Origin: Flavobacterium celericrescens
GTDB lineage: Bacteria; Bacteroidota; Bacteroidia; Flavobacteriales; Flavobacteriaceae
Assembly: GCF_011392075.1 (NCBI RefSeq)
Contig: NZ_JAAJBV010000003.1
Span: 273,520 to 337,519, forward strand
Length of the DNA: 64,000 bases
Direction of reading: 5' to 3'
Part shown: one piece after another, positions 7,940-17,283 of the stretch
Numbering within the stretch: position 1 is the first letter of the stretch
Layout of the letters: each line of letters begins with the position of its first letter
Position numbers and translations under genes: made by a program
The notes under the pieces: model-generated
What the model saw: only the letters and a program-made list of their open reading frames with translations
The model's database searches: none
Told to the model about the DNA's origin: nothing

Positions 7940-8326
7940 TTAACAAATTAATCTCAAATCTTCAACAGCAATATCACTATGCGATGCATCATAAACAACT
8001 ACTCCATTCTTAATTAACAATACTTGTGGCGATTGATGCTGTACATTAAATCGGATTGCAATTTCATTAGAAATAGCTCTATAATTCAATAAATCTAAAA
8101 AATAAGGATTTATTTTTTCTTCCAAATTAAAATCATTTTCAAATTGTTTTAAAGCAAATCTACTGATACTACAACGCGTACTGTGTTTAAAAATTAAAAC
8201 TGCTTTTTCTTCTGACATTGAAACAATTAAATCTAATTGATCCATAGCCGTTAATTGATTCCATTCCATCTTATTGTTTGGTTTTTCTTCTTCAGAAGCC
8301 CCAAAAACATTCTTCAAAAAACTCAT
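7940..8326 (-). CDS. ytxJ: Bacillithiol-system redox protein YtxJ
   Basis: 128 residues with a thioredoxin-like fold. The motif FKHSTRCSISRFALKQF (Cys52) is diagnostic of the YtxJ/DUF2847 family: a single active cysteine in HSxxCxIS in place of CxxC. The later segment FNVQHQSPQVLLIKNG has the conserved cis-Pro-like SPQ turn. The family works as a monothiol bacilliredoxin-like protein with bacillithiol, the low-molecular-weight thiol used by many Flavobacteriia instead of glutathione. It is cytoplasmic (no signal). It is divergent from clpB, suggesting, but not proving, shared stress control. Confidence 0.85.
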   Translation of the reverse strand: MSFLKNVFGASEEEKPNNKMEWNQLTAMDQLDLIVSMSEEKAVLIFKHSTRCSISRFALKQFENDFNLEEKINPYFLDLLNYRAISNEIAIRFNVQHQSPQVLLIKNGVVVYDASHSDIAVEDLRLIC

Positions 8327-8467
8327 TTTTGTCTCGTTTTAAGACATTTTGACCTGATTTATTTAACAAATCACTTAAAAACAAGTCAAATTGTCTGATT
8401 TTTTACTTTGGAACATATATTGTCCAATTCTAAACAAAAGTAAACAACTTACAACATAATAAAAAAC

Positions 8468-11059
8468 ATGAACATTAATAAATTCACAATCAAATCACAA
8501 GAAGCTTTGCAACAAGCACAGCAAATTGTACAAAGTTTTGGGCAACAACAGCTTGAAAACGAACACTTATTCAAAGGGATTTTGGAAGTCGATGAAAACG
8601 TAACTCCTTTCATTTTGAAAAAACTCAATGTAAATGTAGATCTTTTCAAAAAAGTATTAGACAGCACTATTCAAAGTTTTCCGAAGGTTGCTGGCAGTGA
8701 TATTATGTTTTCTCGTGAGGCTGGAACCACAGTAACTGAAGCAGAAATCATCGCCAAAAAAATGAACGACGAATTCGTTTCTATCGAACATTTGATCTTA
8801 GCTATTTTCAAATCAAAAAGCAAAGTTGCACAAATTTTAAAAGACCAAGGGGTAACTGAAAAAGGTTTGCAAGCAGCCATTGACGAAATGAGAAAAGGCG
8901 AAAGAGTAACTTCTGCTTCTGCCGAAGAAACTTATAATTCTTTAAATAAATATGCTAAAAACTTAAACGAATTAGCTAAAAATGGAAAACTAGATCCTGT
9001 AATTGGTCGTGATGAAGAAATTAGAAGAGTGTTACAAATTCTTACACGTCGCACCAAAAACAATCCAATGCTGGTAGGTGAACCTGGTGTTGGTAAAACA
9101 GCCATTGCTGAAGGTTTAGCACATAGAATAGTTGACGGTGATGTTCCCGAAAATCTAAAAGACAAAATTGTTTACTCATTAGATATGGGTGCGCTAATTG
9201 CTGGTGCAAAATATAAAGGAGAATTTGAAGAACGACTAAAAGCTGTAGTGAAAGAAGTAACTTCTGCCGAAGGTGACATTGTACTTTTCATAGACGAAAT
9301 TCACACCTTAGTTGGTGCTGGCGGTGGCGAAGGTGCTATGGACGCTGCTAACATTCTAAAACCAGCTTTGGCTCGTGGTGAATTACGTGCCATTGGCGCA
9401 ACCACTTTAGACGAATACCAAAAATATTTCGAAAAAGACAAAGCATTAGAAAGACGTTTCCAAAAAGTAATGGTTGATGAACCAGATACCGAAAGTGCGA
9501 TTTCTATTTTGCGTGGTATTAAAGAAAAATATGAAACACATCACAAAGTGCGCATCAAAGACGATGCTATTATTGCAGCTGTTGAACTTTCGCAACGTTA
9601 TATTACTAATCGTTTTCTTCCTGATAAAGCTATCGATTTAATGGACGAAGCGGCTTCAAAATTACGCATGGAAATCAATTCAAAACCAGAAGAATTAGAC
9701 GTTTTGGATAGAAAAATCATGCAATTAGAAATCGAGATTGAAGCTATTAAAAGAGAAAATGATGAAACTAAATTGAAAGTACTTGGCTTAGATTTAGCTA
9801 ACTTAAAAGAAGAACGCAACGAAATTTTCACCAAATGGAAATCAGAGAAAGATGTTGTAGATAATATTCAAAATGTAAAGCAAGAAATTGAAGATTTCAA
9901 AATCGAAGCCGAACAAGCCGAGCGAAATGGCGATTATGGAAAAGTAGCCGAAATTCGTTATGGAAAAATCAAAGAAGCACAAGAGCGTTTAGATACATTA
10001 CAAATTCAATTAGCAGAAAACCAAGCAGGAACTTCTTTAATTAAAGAAGAAGTTACTCGCGAAGATATTGCAGAAGTCGTAGCAAAATGGACAGGAATTC
10101 CTGTAATGAAAATGCTACAAGGCGAAAGAGAAAAATTACTTCGTTTAGAAGAAGAATTACACAGAAGAGTTGTTGGACAAGAAGAAGCTATTGAAGCCGT
10201 GAGCGATGCTGTTCGTAGAAGTCGTGCAGGATTACAAGATATGAAAAAACCAATTGGTTCGTTTTTATTCTTAGGAACAACTGGTGTTGGTAAAACAGAA
10301 TTAGCCAAAGCTTTAGCCGAATATTTATTTGATGATGAAAACGCTATGACCAGAATTGACATGAGTGAATATCAAGAGCGTCATTCAGTTAGCAGATTAG
10401 TGGGTGCGCCTCCAGGCTATGTGGGCTATGATGAAGGTGGACAATTAACAGAAGCTGTAAGAAGAAAACCATATTCTGTAGTATTGTTAGATGAAATTGA
10501 AAAAGCACACCCTGATACGTTCAATATCTTATTACAAGTTTTGGACGAAGGCAGATTAACTGATAACAAAGGTCGTGTGGCTGATTTTAAAAATACAATT
10601 ATCATCATGACTTCTAATATGGGAAGTGGTATAATTCAGGAGAAATTCGAAAACTTAAAGGGTTCTGTTGATGCCGCAACAGAAGCTGCAAAAGTAGAAG
10701 TCTTGGGTTTATTGAAACAAATTGTTCGTCCAGAATTTATCAATAGAATTGACGAAATTGTAATGTTTACACCTCTAACCAATGCAAATATCAAAGAGAT
10801 TGTTGGCTTACAATTAAAAAGTGTTATTAAAATGTTGGCACATCAGCAAATCACAATGGATGCCACGCCTGAAGCAATTGATTACTTGGCAGAAAAAGGT
10901 TTTGACCCACAATATGGTGCTAGACCAGTAAAACGAGTAATTCAACGAGAAGTGCTAAATCAACTTTCTAAAGAAATTTTGGCTGGTAAAGTTACTGTTG
11001 ACAGCATCATTTTGTTAGATAGTTTTGATGGGCAATTGGTATTCAGAAACCAAAACTAA
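8468..11059 (+). CDS. clpB: ATP-dependent chaperone ClpB
   Basis: 863 residues, full length. The N-terminal Clp repeat domain spans ~1-145. NBD1 has Walker A GEPGVGKT (204-211) and Walker B VLFIDEIH (271-278). The coiled-coil middle domain (~405-535, [19 protein letters not shown] onward) distinguishes ClpB from ClpA and ClpC. NBD2 has Walker A GTTGVGKT (603-610), [12 protein letters not shown] and the [10 protein letters not shown] pore loop. It resolves protein aggregates together with DnaK. There is a single start with an A-rich leader. A TTACTTTG sequence at 8403-8410 may be the -7 element. Terminator at 11102. Confidence 0.97.
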   Translation: MNINKFTIKSQEALQQAQQIVQSFGQQQLENEHLFKGILEVDENVTPFILKKLNVNVDLFKKVLDSTIQSFPKVAGSDIMFSREAGTTVTEAEIIAKKMNDEFVSIEHLILAIFKSKSKVAQILKDQGVTEKGLQAAIDEMRKGERVTSASAEETYNSLNKYAKNLNELAKNGKLDPVIGRDEEIRRVLQILTRRTKNNPMLVGEPGVGKTAIAEGLAHRIVDGDVPENLKDKIVYSLDMGALIAGAKYKGEFEERLKAVVKEVTSAEGDIVLFIDEIHTLVGAGGGEGAMDAANILKPALARGELRAIGATTLDEYQKYFEKDKALERRFQKVMVDEPDTESAISILRGIKEKYETHHKVRIKDDAIIAAVELSQRYITNRFLPDKAIDLMDEAASKLRMEINSKPEELDVLDRKIMQLEIEIEAIKRENDETKLKVLGLDLANLKEERNEIFTKWKSEKDVVDNIQNVKQEIEDFKIEAEQAERNGDYGKVAEIRYGKIKEAQERLDTLQIQLAENQAGTSLIKEEVTREDIAEVVAKWTGIPVMKMLQGEREKLLRLEEELHRRVVGQEEAIEAVSDAVRRSRAGLQDMKKPIGSFLFLGTTGVGKTELAKALAEYLFDDENAMTRIDMSEYQERHSVSRLVGAPPGYVGYDEGGQLTEAVRRKPYSVVLLDEIEKAHPDTFNILLQVLDEGRLTDNKGRVADFKNTIIIMTSNMGSGIIQEKFENLKGSVDAATEAAKVEVLGLLKQIVRPEFINRIDEIVMFTPLTNANIKEIVGLQLKSVIKMLAHQQITMDATPEAIDYLAEKGFDPQYGARPVKRVIQREVLNQLSKEILAGKVTVDSIILLDSFDGQLVFRNQN

Positions 11060-11101
11060 TTAAAGTAAGTAGTTTTTTTCATAAATTAGGTTTGTTTAGT
11101 T

Positions 11102-11140
11102 AGTCCCAATAGATTATTATGTCTATTGGGACTTTTTTTT
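11102..11140 (+). terminator. Terminator of clpB
   Basis: AGTCCCAATAGA (11102-11113) pairs perfectly with TCTATTGGGACT (11122-11133), then eight T. Confidence 0.95.
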
Positions 11141-11200
11141 ATCAACTAAAGCTTGAAAAAAATGATTTTTTTATTTAGGTTTACTACATAAAATCATATT

Positions 11201-11887
11201 ATGAAAAAACTTCTTACCCTCGTATTGACAATTCTATCTTTTACAGCTTATTCACAAGAATTAAAGTTTGAAAAACCAAACTATAACAAAATTGAAAAAG
11301 AAATTGAAAAAAAATCTTCAAGTTATTATTATGAAAAACTTAAAGAAAAATTCAATTCTTCAGATTCTACTATGACTTTAGAAGAAAAAAGACATTTATA
11401 TTATGGCTTTTCTTTTCAAAAAGAATATTCAAGCAGTTATCATAATAAGGCTAATGATAGTTTAATGAATATTCTAAATAAAGAAGATTATTCGACAGAT
11501 GATTTTAAAAAAATTATAGAATTTGGTAATCAAATTTTATCTGAAAATCCATTTGACTTAAGAGTATTAAATTATCAACTCTATGCTTATGAAAAAATGC
11601 AAGAGAAAGATAATTATATGAAAAAACTAACTCAGTTTACTATAATTGTAGATGCTATTTTAAGTAGTGGTGATGGTACTAGCAAAGAAAATGCTATTTA
11701 CGTAATTAATGTTTCACACGAATATGATATTTTGAATATAATTGGTTTCGAATTTGGTGGCAGCCAAAGTCTCATTGCTGGTCAATATGACTATCTCAAA
11801 GTAAAAGAAAATAAGTTTAAAATAGATGGATTATACTTTGACATTAGTCCAAGTATCAAAAACATTGAAAATATGTTTAAAGATTAA
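11201..11887 (+). CDS. DUF4919 family secreted protein
   Basis: 228 residues with a signal peptide ending near YSQ. The body shows the DUF4919 pattern: FEKPNYNKIEKEIEKKSSSYYYEKL, LEEKRHLYYGFSFQKEY, NPFDLRVLNYQLYAYEKM, SSGDGTSKENAIYVINVSHEYDIL. These proteins are mostly helical and their role is unknown. A TAGGTTTA sequence 17 bp before the start, with a TTG 20 bp upstream of it (11153-11155), may be the promoter. The TonB-like gene follows after 31 bp, so the two are probably co-transcribed. Confidence 0.8.
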   Translation: MKKLLTLVLTILSFTAYSQELKFEKPNYNKIEKEIEKKSSSYYYEKLKEKFNSSDSTMTLEEKRHLYYGFSFQKEYSSSYHNKANDSLMNILNKEDYSTDDFKKIIEFGNQILSENPFDLRVLNYQLYAYEKMQEKDNYMKKLTQFTIIVDAILSSGDGTSKENAIYVINVSHEYDILNIIGFEFGGSQSLIAGQYDYLKVKENKFKIDGLYFDISPSIKNIENMFKD

Positions 11888-11918
11888 TATCTCTTTTAAT
11901 AAAAAACCAATTAAAATT

Positions 11919-12707
11919 ATGAAAAAACTATTTTTATTAGTCCTATTAGCCATATCAATCGTTTCCATAGCGCAGGAAAAAAATGTAATAAACGACATAA
12001 AAAAAATAAAAAATAAAGAATTAGCTAAAGCTTTTGCAACACAAGATATTGTTTTTGATGAAATTGAAAATTTTTTAATTTCCGAAGAAATTACCAAGAA
12101 TGATTCTTTACAATCAAGTATAGAAAAATTGTCTGAATTATATAACTCAATTAGTAAAAATAATAGCGCTTTTTATGCCTTAAAATTAAATAAAAAAGAA
12201 TTTGAGTTATTAGATAACTATTATATATACCGATTACAAAAAATTGATTCTTTATACAAACCATTTTTAACCAAGCAAACCGCTTCAAATAAACAGAAAA
12301 CTGATGAATCAAAGACTACAAAAGTTGAAGAGACAAAAGTTGAAGAGACAAAAATAATTGAATCCGCTCCATCTCATGAATCGTGCATCAATTCTGAATT
12401 AGATGTGAACAAATGTTTTCAAAATATCATTTTAAATAAAGTTAGAAATAATTATAATGTACCTGAATATAGAACTATTGGTGTTCCTCAATTAAAACTT
12501 TTTCTTAATCTAAACATCAATAAAACCGGAAAATTAGAAACCAAAAATATTCTACGCTCTAGCGGTTATTTTGAATATGACATGGAAGCTGTTCGTGTTA
12601 TGAGTATTATTAAAAAAAATATAACTTTTATTCCTGCTTATTCAAATGGTAAACCAGTTAATTGCTCATATATTATCCCAATAAACGTTGCAATTATTGA
12701 AGATTAA
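11919..12707 (+). CDS. Secreted protein with TonB C-terminal-like domain
   Basis: 262 residues from the ATG at 11919, chosen because it starts a normal signal peptide (MKKLFLLVLLAISIVSIAQ); a longer frame from 11826 would overlap the previous gene by 62 bp. The middle has a short direct repeat coding KVEETKVEETK. The last ~95 residues resemble the TonB C-terminal fold (FLNLNINKTGKLETKNILRS, SGYFEYDMEAVRVM, ITFIPAYSNGKPVNCSYIIPI). Classical TonB has an N-terminal membrane anchor; here a cleavable signal is predicted, so it is probably a free periplasmic or surface protein and not an energy transducer. Confidence 0.75.
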   Translation: MKKLFLLVLLAISIVSIAQEKNVINDIKKIKNKELAKAFATQDIVFDEIENFLISEEITKNDSLQSSIEKLSELYNSISKNNSAFYALKLNKKEFELLDNYYIYRLQKIDSLYKPFLTKQTASNKQKTDESKTTKVEETKVEETKIIESAPSHESCINSELDVNKCFQNIILNKVRNNYNVPEYRTIGVPQLKLFLNLNINKTGKLETKNILRSSGYFEYDMEAVRVMSIIKKNITFIPAYSNGKPVNCSYIIPINVAIIED

Positions 12708-12726
12708 TTTTCAAAAAAACATATAT

Positions 12727-12755
12727 AATCCTCAATAATCTTGAGGATTTTTTTT
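12727..12755 (+). terminator. Terminator
   Basis: AATCCTCAA (12727-12735) pairs with TTGAGGATT (12741-12749), followed by TTTTTT. Confidence 0.9.
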
Positions 12756-12832
12756 GCCTTAAAGTCTATCAAAAAACATTAAGTTAAGTAAAATGATTTT
12801 CATTGTTAAACAAGTTTCTAATTATAAATTAC

Positions 12833-12840
12833 TAAATTTG
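12833..12840 (+). promoter_or_regulatory. -7 box TAAATTTG
   Basis: Full TAnnTTTG match 25 bp upstream of the DUF4199 gene. No TTG at ideal distance (the nearest ends 27 bp upstream). Confidence 0.45.
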
Positions 12841-12865
12841 AATAACTAACCAAAAACGCATTATT

Positions 12866-13372
12866 ATGAACAAGATTGTATTAAAAAACGCATTATTTGG
12901 AAGCATTATTGTTTCTGCATTACTGGCATTTGTTACTATATATATGAAAGCAAATCCAGAAAAAGAAGTAAGTATGATGGTTGGATTTTCTGGGATGATT
13001 CTTGCTTTTTTCTTTGTGATATGGGGAATTAAACAACAGCGAGATGCAGATCATGGAGTAATTTCTTTTGGAAAAGCTTTTAAGACCGGTTTTTTTATAA
13101 CTCTCATTATTTCAACAATTTACGTTTTAGTTTGGCTAATTATACTTTATAATTATTTCCCAAATTTTGCCGAACATTATACTAATATGGCTATTCAAAA
13201 AGCAAGTCCAGAAGAAGTTGCAAAAGTAACCGAAGAAATGAACTCTTTTAAAGAAATGTACAAGAATCCAATTTGGGTGATCTTATTTACATATATGGAA
13301 ATTTTACCTTTAGGAATTGTTTTTTCATTGATAAGCGCATTATTTTTAAAGAAAAAAACAAACCTATTCTAA
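12866..13372 (+). CDS. DUF4199 membrane protein
   Basis: 168 residues with four predicted membrane segments (about 9-29, 36-54, 72-94 and 137-160). The conserved IKQQRDADHGVISFGKAFKTG between segments 2 and 3 is the DUF4199 hallmark in Bacteroidota. Function unknown. The stop overlaps the next start as TAATG (13370-13374), so the following gene is translationally coupled. Confidence 0.8.
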   Translation: MNKIVLKNALFGSIIVSALLAFVTIYMKANPEKEVSMMVGFSGMILAFFFVIWGIKQQRDADHGVISFGKAFKTGFFITLIISTIYVLVWLIILYNYFPNFAEHYTNMAIQKASPEEVAKVTEEMNSFKEMYKNPIWVILFTYMEILPLGIVFSLISALFLKKKTNLF

Positions 13373-13974
13373 TGAAACAACCACAAATCTTTATTCCGTT
13401 ATTTTTCATCGGACTAATCCTTTCAGGAATTAATCCAAAGGAATATTTTACTTGGTTTTTAGAAGTATTACCTGCTGCAATAGGCTTTGCTATTCTAGCT
13501 TTTACTTTTAAACGTTTTCAATTTACCAATTTTACATATTTTTTCATTCTCATTCATTGCTATATTTTATTCCTTGGCGGACATTACACATACGCTGAAG
13601 TTCCACCGTTTGAATGGATAAAAGAAACGTTTAATCAAAGCCGAAACAATTATGATAAAGTAGGTCATTTTGCTCAAGGTTTTATTCCAGCTATGATTGT
13701 GAGAGAATTATTCATTCGTAAAAAGGTCGTTTCAAACCAAAAATTTTTCAACTTCATTGTTGTTGCAATCTGTTTGGCAATTAGTGCTGCATATGAATGG
13801 TTAGAATGGGGCGTTTCGATTTGTACAGGTGAAGGTGGTGATGCTTTTTTAGGAACACAAGGCTATGTTTGGGACACACAATCTGATATGCTATATGCAA
13901 CTATTGGTGCAATTTGTATGCTGATTTTCTTTAGCAAGAAACACAATAAAGCAATTCAAGAGCAAACTCAATAA
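13372..13974 (+). CDS. DUF2238 (YjdF-like) membrane protein
   Basis: 200 residues from the ATG at 13372, which overlaps the preceding stop by one base; a longer frame from 13273 would run back into the DUF4199 gene. About six membrane segments. The conserved polar motifs GGHYTYAEVPPFEW, NNYDKVGHFAQGFIPAMIVREL, AAYEWLEWGV and GYVWDTQSDMLYATIGAI are typical of the DUF2238/YjdF family. The clustered His, Glu and Asp residues near the membrane suggest metal or substrate binding. Function is not established. Confidence 0.85.
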   Translation: MKQPQIFIPLFFIGLILSGINPKEYFTWFLEVLPAAIGFAILAFTFKRFQFTNFTYFFILIHCYILFLGGHYTYAEVPPFEWIKETFNQSRNNYDKVGHFAQGFIPAMIVRELFIRKKVVSNQKFFNFIVVAICLAISAAYEWLEWGVSICTGEGGDAFLGTQGYVWDTQSDMLYATIGAICMLIFFSKKHNKAIQEQTQ

Positions 13975-13992
13975 CAAAATACAAACTATAAA

Positions 13993-14553
13993 ATGTTACA
14001 ACTCAACTTCTCTCCTTTTCCAATACTAGAATCAGAGCGTTTACGTTTTAGAAAGCTAACAGATAATGATGCTCCAGAAATTTTAGTACTTCGAGGCAAT
14101 CCAGAAACTATGAAGTTTATTCCAAGACCATTGGCTACAAGTATTGAAGATGCTTTGAATCACATCAAAATCATTAACGACAAAATAGACGAAAACATTG
14201 ACATCAATTGGGCTGTAACCGAAAAAGGAAGTGACAAATGCATCGGAATTATGGGTTTTTACAGAACGCAACCAGAACATTATAGAACTGAATTAGGTTA
14301 CATGATTGCACCCGAACATTGGGGAAAAGGTTATGTAACTGAAGCGGTAAAAACATTATTAAATTTTGCTTTCAATTCCTTAAATTTTCACTCTATTGAG
14401 GCGGTAATTGACTCAAGGCATAAAGCTTCGGAACGTGTTTTACAAAAAGCTGGTTTTGAAAAAGAAGCCCATTTTAAAGAGAATTTTTATTATAACAACG
14501 AATTTACCGATACCGTAATATATGGTTTATTAAAACGAAATTTTATAAAATAA
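13993..14553 (+). CDS. GNAT acetyltransferase, RimJ/RimL type
   Basis: 186 residues of the GNAT fold: start LESERLRFRKLTDNDAPEI, the strand ELGYMIAPEHWGKGYVTEA carrying the acetyl-CoA-binding Q/R-x-x-G-x-A-like turn, then SIEAVIDSRHKASERVLQKAGF, the usual C-terminal part of the RimJ/RimL and ribosomal-protein N-acetyltransferase group. The acceptor could be a protein N-terminus or a small amine. It is 18 bp downstream of the DUF2238 gene and 5 bp before the ABC ATPase gene, so part of one operon. Confidence 0.85.
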   Translation: MLQLNFSPFPILESERLRFRKLTDNDAPEILVLRGNPETMKFIPRPLATSIEDALNHIKIINDKIDENIDINWAVTEKGSDKCIGIMGFYRTQPEHYRTELGYMIAPEHWGKGYVTEAVKTLLNFAFNSLNFHSIEAVIDSRHKASERVLQKAGFEKEAHFKENFYYNNEFTDTVIYGLLKRNFIK

Positions 14554-14558
14554 AATAT

Positions 14559-15701
14559 ATGACCGAATTTGAAAAACAATTCCGCGAAGTTCAAGAACTT
14601 CTCAAATTTAATGACTTTAATCAAACCATAAAACGAGTAATCGATTTTACTTTAGATACCGAAAACATTGATTTTTATACAAAAACCAATGAATTTTTAA
14701 ATTGGCTAGATAATAATGAAAAAGAAGACGATGATAAAAAAACTCGTTTAAAAATCTTGTTAGATGAACTTCACTCGTTTTTAAGCAAAAAAGAATGTCA
14801 CAATCATCAAACCATTATTTCGGTTAAAAATCTACAAAAAGTATACAATGTTTCTTTTGGTTTGGGTCCAATAAATTTAGACATCAAAACAGGTGAAATC
14901 ATCGGTTTAGTGGGTGAAAATGGAAACGGAAAAACAACTTTGCTTCGTAGTTTATGTGGCGAATTACATCCTACATCTGGAACCATAAATTACCAATTCC
15001 TGTATGATGATTTGTATGATTTACGAACTAAATTAGTTTACATTCCACAACGAACTGACACTTGGCGTGGTTCTATGTATGAAAATTTAGAGTTCACTGC
15101 AAGCTGCTACGGCTATTCGCCAGAAGAAAATAATTTGGTAGTTGATTTAGTCATAACACGTTTAGGATTGCGAAAATTCAGAAAACATTACTGGAATAAT
15201 TTATCATCTGGCTACAAAATGCGTTTTGAATTGGCTCGAATGTTACTCCGTAAGCCAAAGATTTTATTAATTGATGAACCTTTAGCTAACTTAGATATTT
15301 TGGCACAACAAACAATTTTAGACGATTTTAGAAACATTGCTAATTCGGCTTTTAGACCAATTGCTATTGTGTTGAGTTCGCAACAATTGTACGAAGTGGA
15401 AAAAACATCAAATCAAGTGGTTTTCTTAAAACGTGGTTCACAAAAGAACTTGAATTCCGAAAATGATGTGGCGAAAAATTGCATTATCGAATTTGAAAGT
15501 TCATTGAATTTAAGCGATTTAAAACAAGCTTTTTCATCTTTAGAAGTAATTTCTTTAGAACAAAATGGCGGTACATTTATCGCTACTTTTCCAGAAAAAA
15601 TTGAAATGAATGATTTCTTGAAAGTGGTCATAAACCAATCTATTCCAATGACTTATATGCGAAACATTTCAAATTCAACCCGCCGTTTTTTTGTGAACTA
15701 A
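14559..15701 (+). CDS. ABC transporter ATPase with N-terminal helical extension
   Basis: 380 residues. The first ~85 are a helical acidic extension without a recognised domain. The ABC domain follows: Walker A GENGNGKT (119-126), Q-loop YIPQRTDTWRG, signature LSSGYKMRFELARMLL, Walker B ILLIDEPLANLD, H-loop replaced by a Ser/Gln-rich segment (IVLSSQQLYEVE), so the switch histidine seems to be missing. A ~75-residue C-terminal regulatory-like domain follows. The only plausible partner is the 8-TM protein 13 bp downstream. The substrate is unknown; an exporter or regulatory ATPase is likely. Confidence 0.85.
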   Translation: MTEFEKQFREVQELLKFNDFNQTIKRVIDFTLDTENIDFYTKTNEFLNWLDNNEKEDDDKKTRLKILLDELHSFLSKKECHNHQTIISVKNLQKVYNVSFGLGPINLDIKTGEIIGLVGENGNGKTTLLRSLCGELHPTSGTINYQFLYDDLYDLRTKLVYIPQRTDTWRGSMYENLEFTASCYGYSPEENNLVVDLVITRLGLRKFRKHYWNNLSSGYKMRFELARMLLRKPKILLIDEPLANLDILAQQTILDDFRNIANSAFRPIAIVLSSQQLYEVEKTSNQVVFLKRGSQKNLNSENDVAKNCIIEFESSLNLSDLKQAFSSLEVISLEQNGGTFIATFPEKIEMNDFLKVVINQSIPMTYMRNISNSTRRFFVN

Positions 15702-15714
15702 TAAAATAAAAATC

Positions 15715-17235
15715 ATGTTTAAAGATATACAGAAAAAATTATTATTAAAATATCCATTGCTTTGGAATACCAAATTTGTTCCTATGATTGCAATTGGATT
15801 ACTACTTCACATCATCTTTTTTGGATTAGGTTATTTAGACGGAACTATTGATTTTTCAAACAAAAACAATATTGATATAGAAGCAATATCTATTATGTTT
15901 GGTGTATTAATCAACATAATAATCACAATATTATGGTTAGTTAACTACTTTAAAAACAATTCATTAAAATCATTTTACAGCAAATCAAAATATAGTTTAT
16001 TCTACGAATGGTTACAAATATTTATTATTAGTACATTATTTATTACGTTTTATTTGCCATTTTCAGTTGGGAAACAATTGCATCAAAAAAGTTATTATTC
16101 GCTTGAAGAAACCACAAATCGTTGCAAAACTATTGCTACTGCTGATATGTTTATTGATGGAAGTTTTGAAGATACAGAATTAGATTCAATACATAAATCA
16201 AAATTAAATGATGAAGAATACAATAGATATTTAACCGGTGAAATAGGAGTTAGCAGAGATTCAAATTATTATTATTTTAATAAAGATTACATCACTTTCA
16301 AAGAAAAAAAATACAATCAATTTTCGCTACTAAATAGAAATACATATGAATTTACTGTAATTTCAAGAGAGCAAGATTCGCTAAATAAAATACAAGTTCA
16401 AAATTGGTTGCATCAAAACGATCAAGCTGAAGTTAAAAAGCTAATGGACAATTATTTAAGTTTAATTAGAGAGCATAATTTAGCAACTAATCTAACTTTA
16501 GATAAATGGTTTGACATTGTATATAAAGCGCCTAAATTTGATGAATTTTTATACATTCAACCTTACTTAAAGCAATATGAAACCGAAAATTCTTACTATT
16601 ATAATGATTATGAAACAGCAGTTGCAGTTCCAGAATATGAAAGAAAATACTCAAAATATTTTGCGCAACAAGACGTTTTAAAAGAAAAATATAACACTGT
16701 ATCTGAAGCACATACAGATTCCTTTTTTAAAATTGAAATTATTTTAGGCCTTTTGTATGGTGCTTTAGGACTATCCTTATTAATATTCTCATTTAGAACA
16801 ACCTCTGGGAAAAGTTGGTTAATTGCTAGTGTTACTACAGGTATAATCAATATAATATATGGGATTTTTACTGTGGTTTCAAGAGCTGACATGTTGTATT
16901 TTTATTTAATAATACCAACTATTTTAGCAATTATCCTTTACTTTTTTATCATATGTTATAAAAAGAAAAATTTACAATTAAGCAGAATTACATTGAATTT
17001 ATTATTATGGTCATTTGCAACTATAATTCCTATTACATACTTTATCATAATTGAAGCAAATAGACCAGACTATTACGACAATTATGCTTTGCAACAATTT
17101 GAAAATAGAGAATTATATGATTGGTTAAATTATCACATTGTTCACATGTTTACAATAAATTTTATTTTATCAATAATAATCCTATTCTTTTTATCAAAAA
17201 TCATTAGAAACTGGAAAGGAATTGCAGAAAATTAA
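15715..17235 (+). CDS. Eight-TM membrane protein, likely partner of the ABC ATPase
   Basis: 506 residues. Three membrane segments occur in the first ~125 residues (FVPMIAIGLLLHIIFFGLGY; ISIMFGVLINIIITILWLV; LQIFIISTLFITFYLPF), then a ~190-residue non-membrane region, then five more segments in the last ~170. It is not recognisable as an ABC2 or FtsX permease by eye, but its place directly after the ATPase (13 bp) and its topology (large loop between membrane blocks) suggest the transmembrane half of that system. It ends at a shared bidirectional terminator. Confidence 0.65.
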   Translation: MFKDIQKKLLLKYPLLWNTKFVPMIAIGLLLHIIFFGLGYLDGTIDFSNKNNIDIEAISIMFGVLINIIITILWLVNYFKNNSLKSFYSKSKYSLFYEWLQIFIISTLFITFYLPFSVGKQLHQKSYYSLEETTNRCKTIATADMFIDGSFEDTELDSIHKSKLNDEEYNRYLTGEIGVSRDSNYYYFNKDYITFKEKKYNQFSLLNRNTYEFTVISREQDSLNKIQVQNWLHQNDQAEVKKLMDNYLSLIREHNLATNLTLDKWFDIVYKAPKFDEFLYIQPYLKQYETENSYYYNDYETAVAVPEYERKYSKYFAQQDVLKEKYNTVSEAHTDSFFKIEIILGLLYGALGLSLLIFSFRTTSGKSWLIASVTTGIINIIYGIFTVVSRADMLYFYLIIPTILAIILYFFIICYKKKNLQLSRITLNLLLWSFATIIPITYFIIIEANRPDYYDNYALQQFENRELYDWLNYHIVHMFTINFILSIIILFFLSKIIRNWKGIAEN

Positions 17236-17251
17236 ACATGATAGTTTATAT

Positions 17252-17281
17252 AAAAAAGCTCCCAAATTTGGGAGCTTTTTT
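17252..17281. terminator. Perfect palindromic bidirectional terminator
   Basis: AAAAAAGCTCCCAAA and its exact complement TTTGGGAGCTTTTTT meet at 17266/17267. It serves both the membrane-protein gene (plus) and fhs (minus). Confidence 0.95.
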
Positions 17282-17283
17282 AT

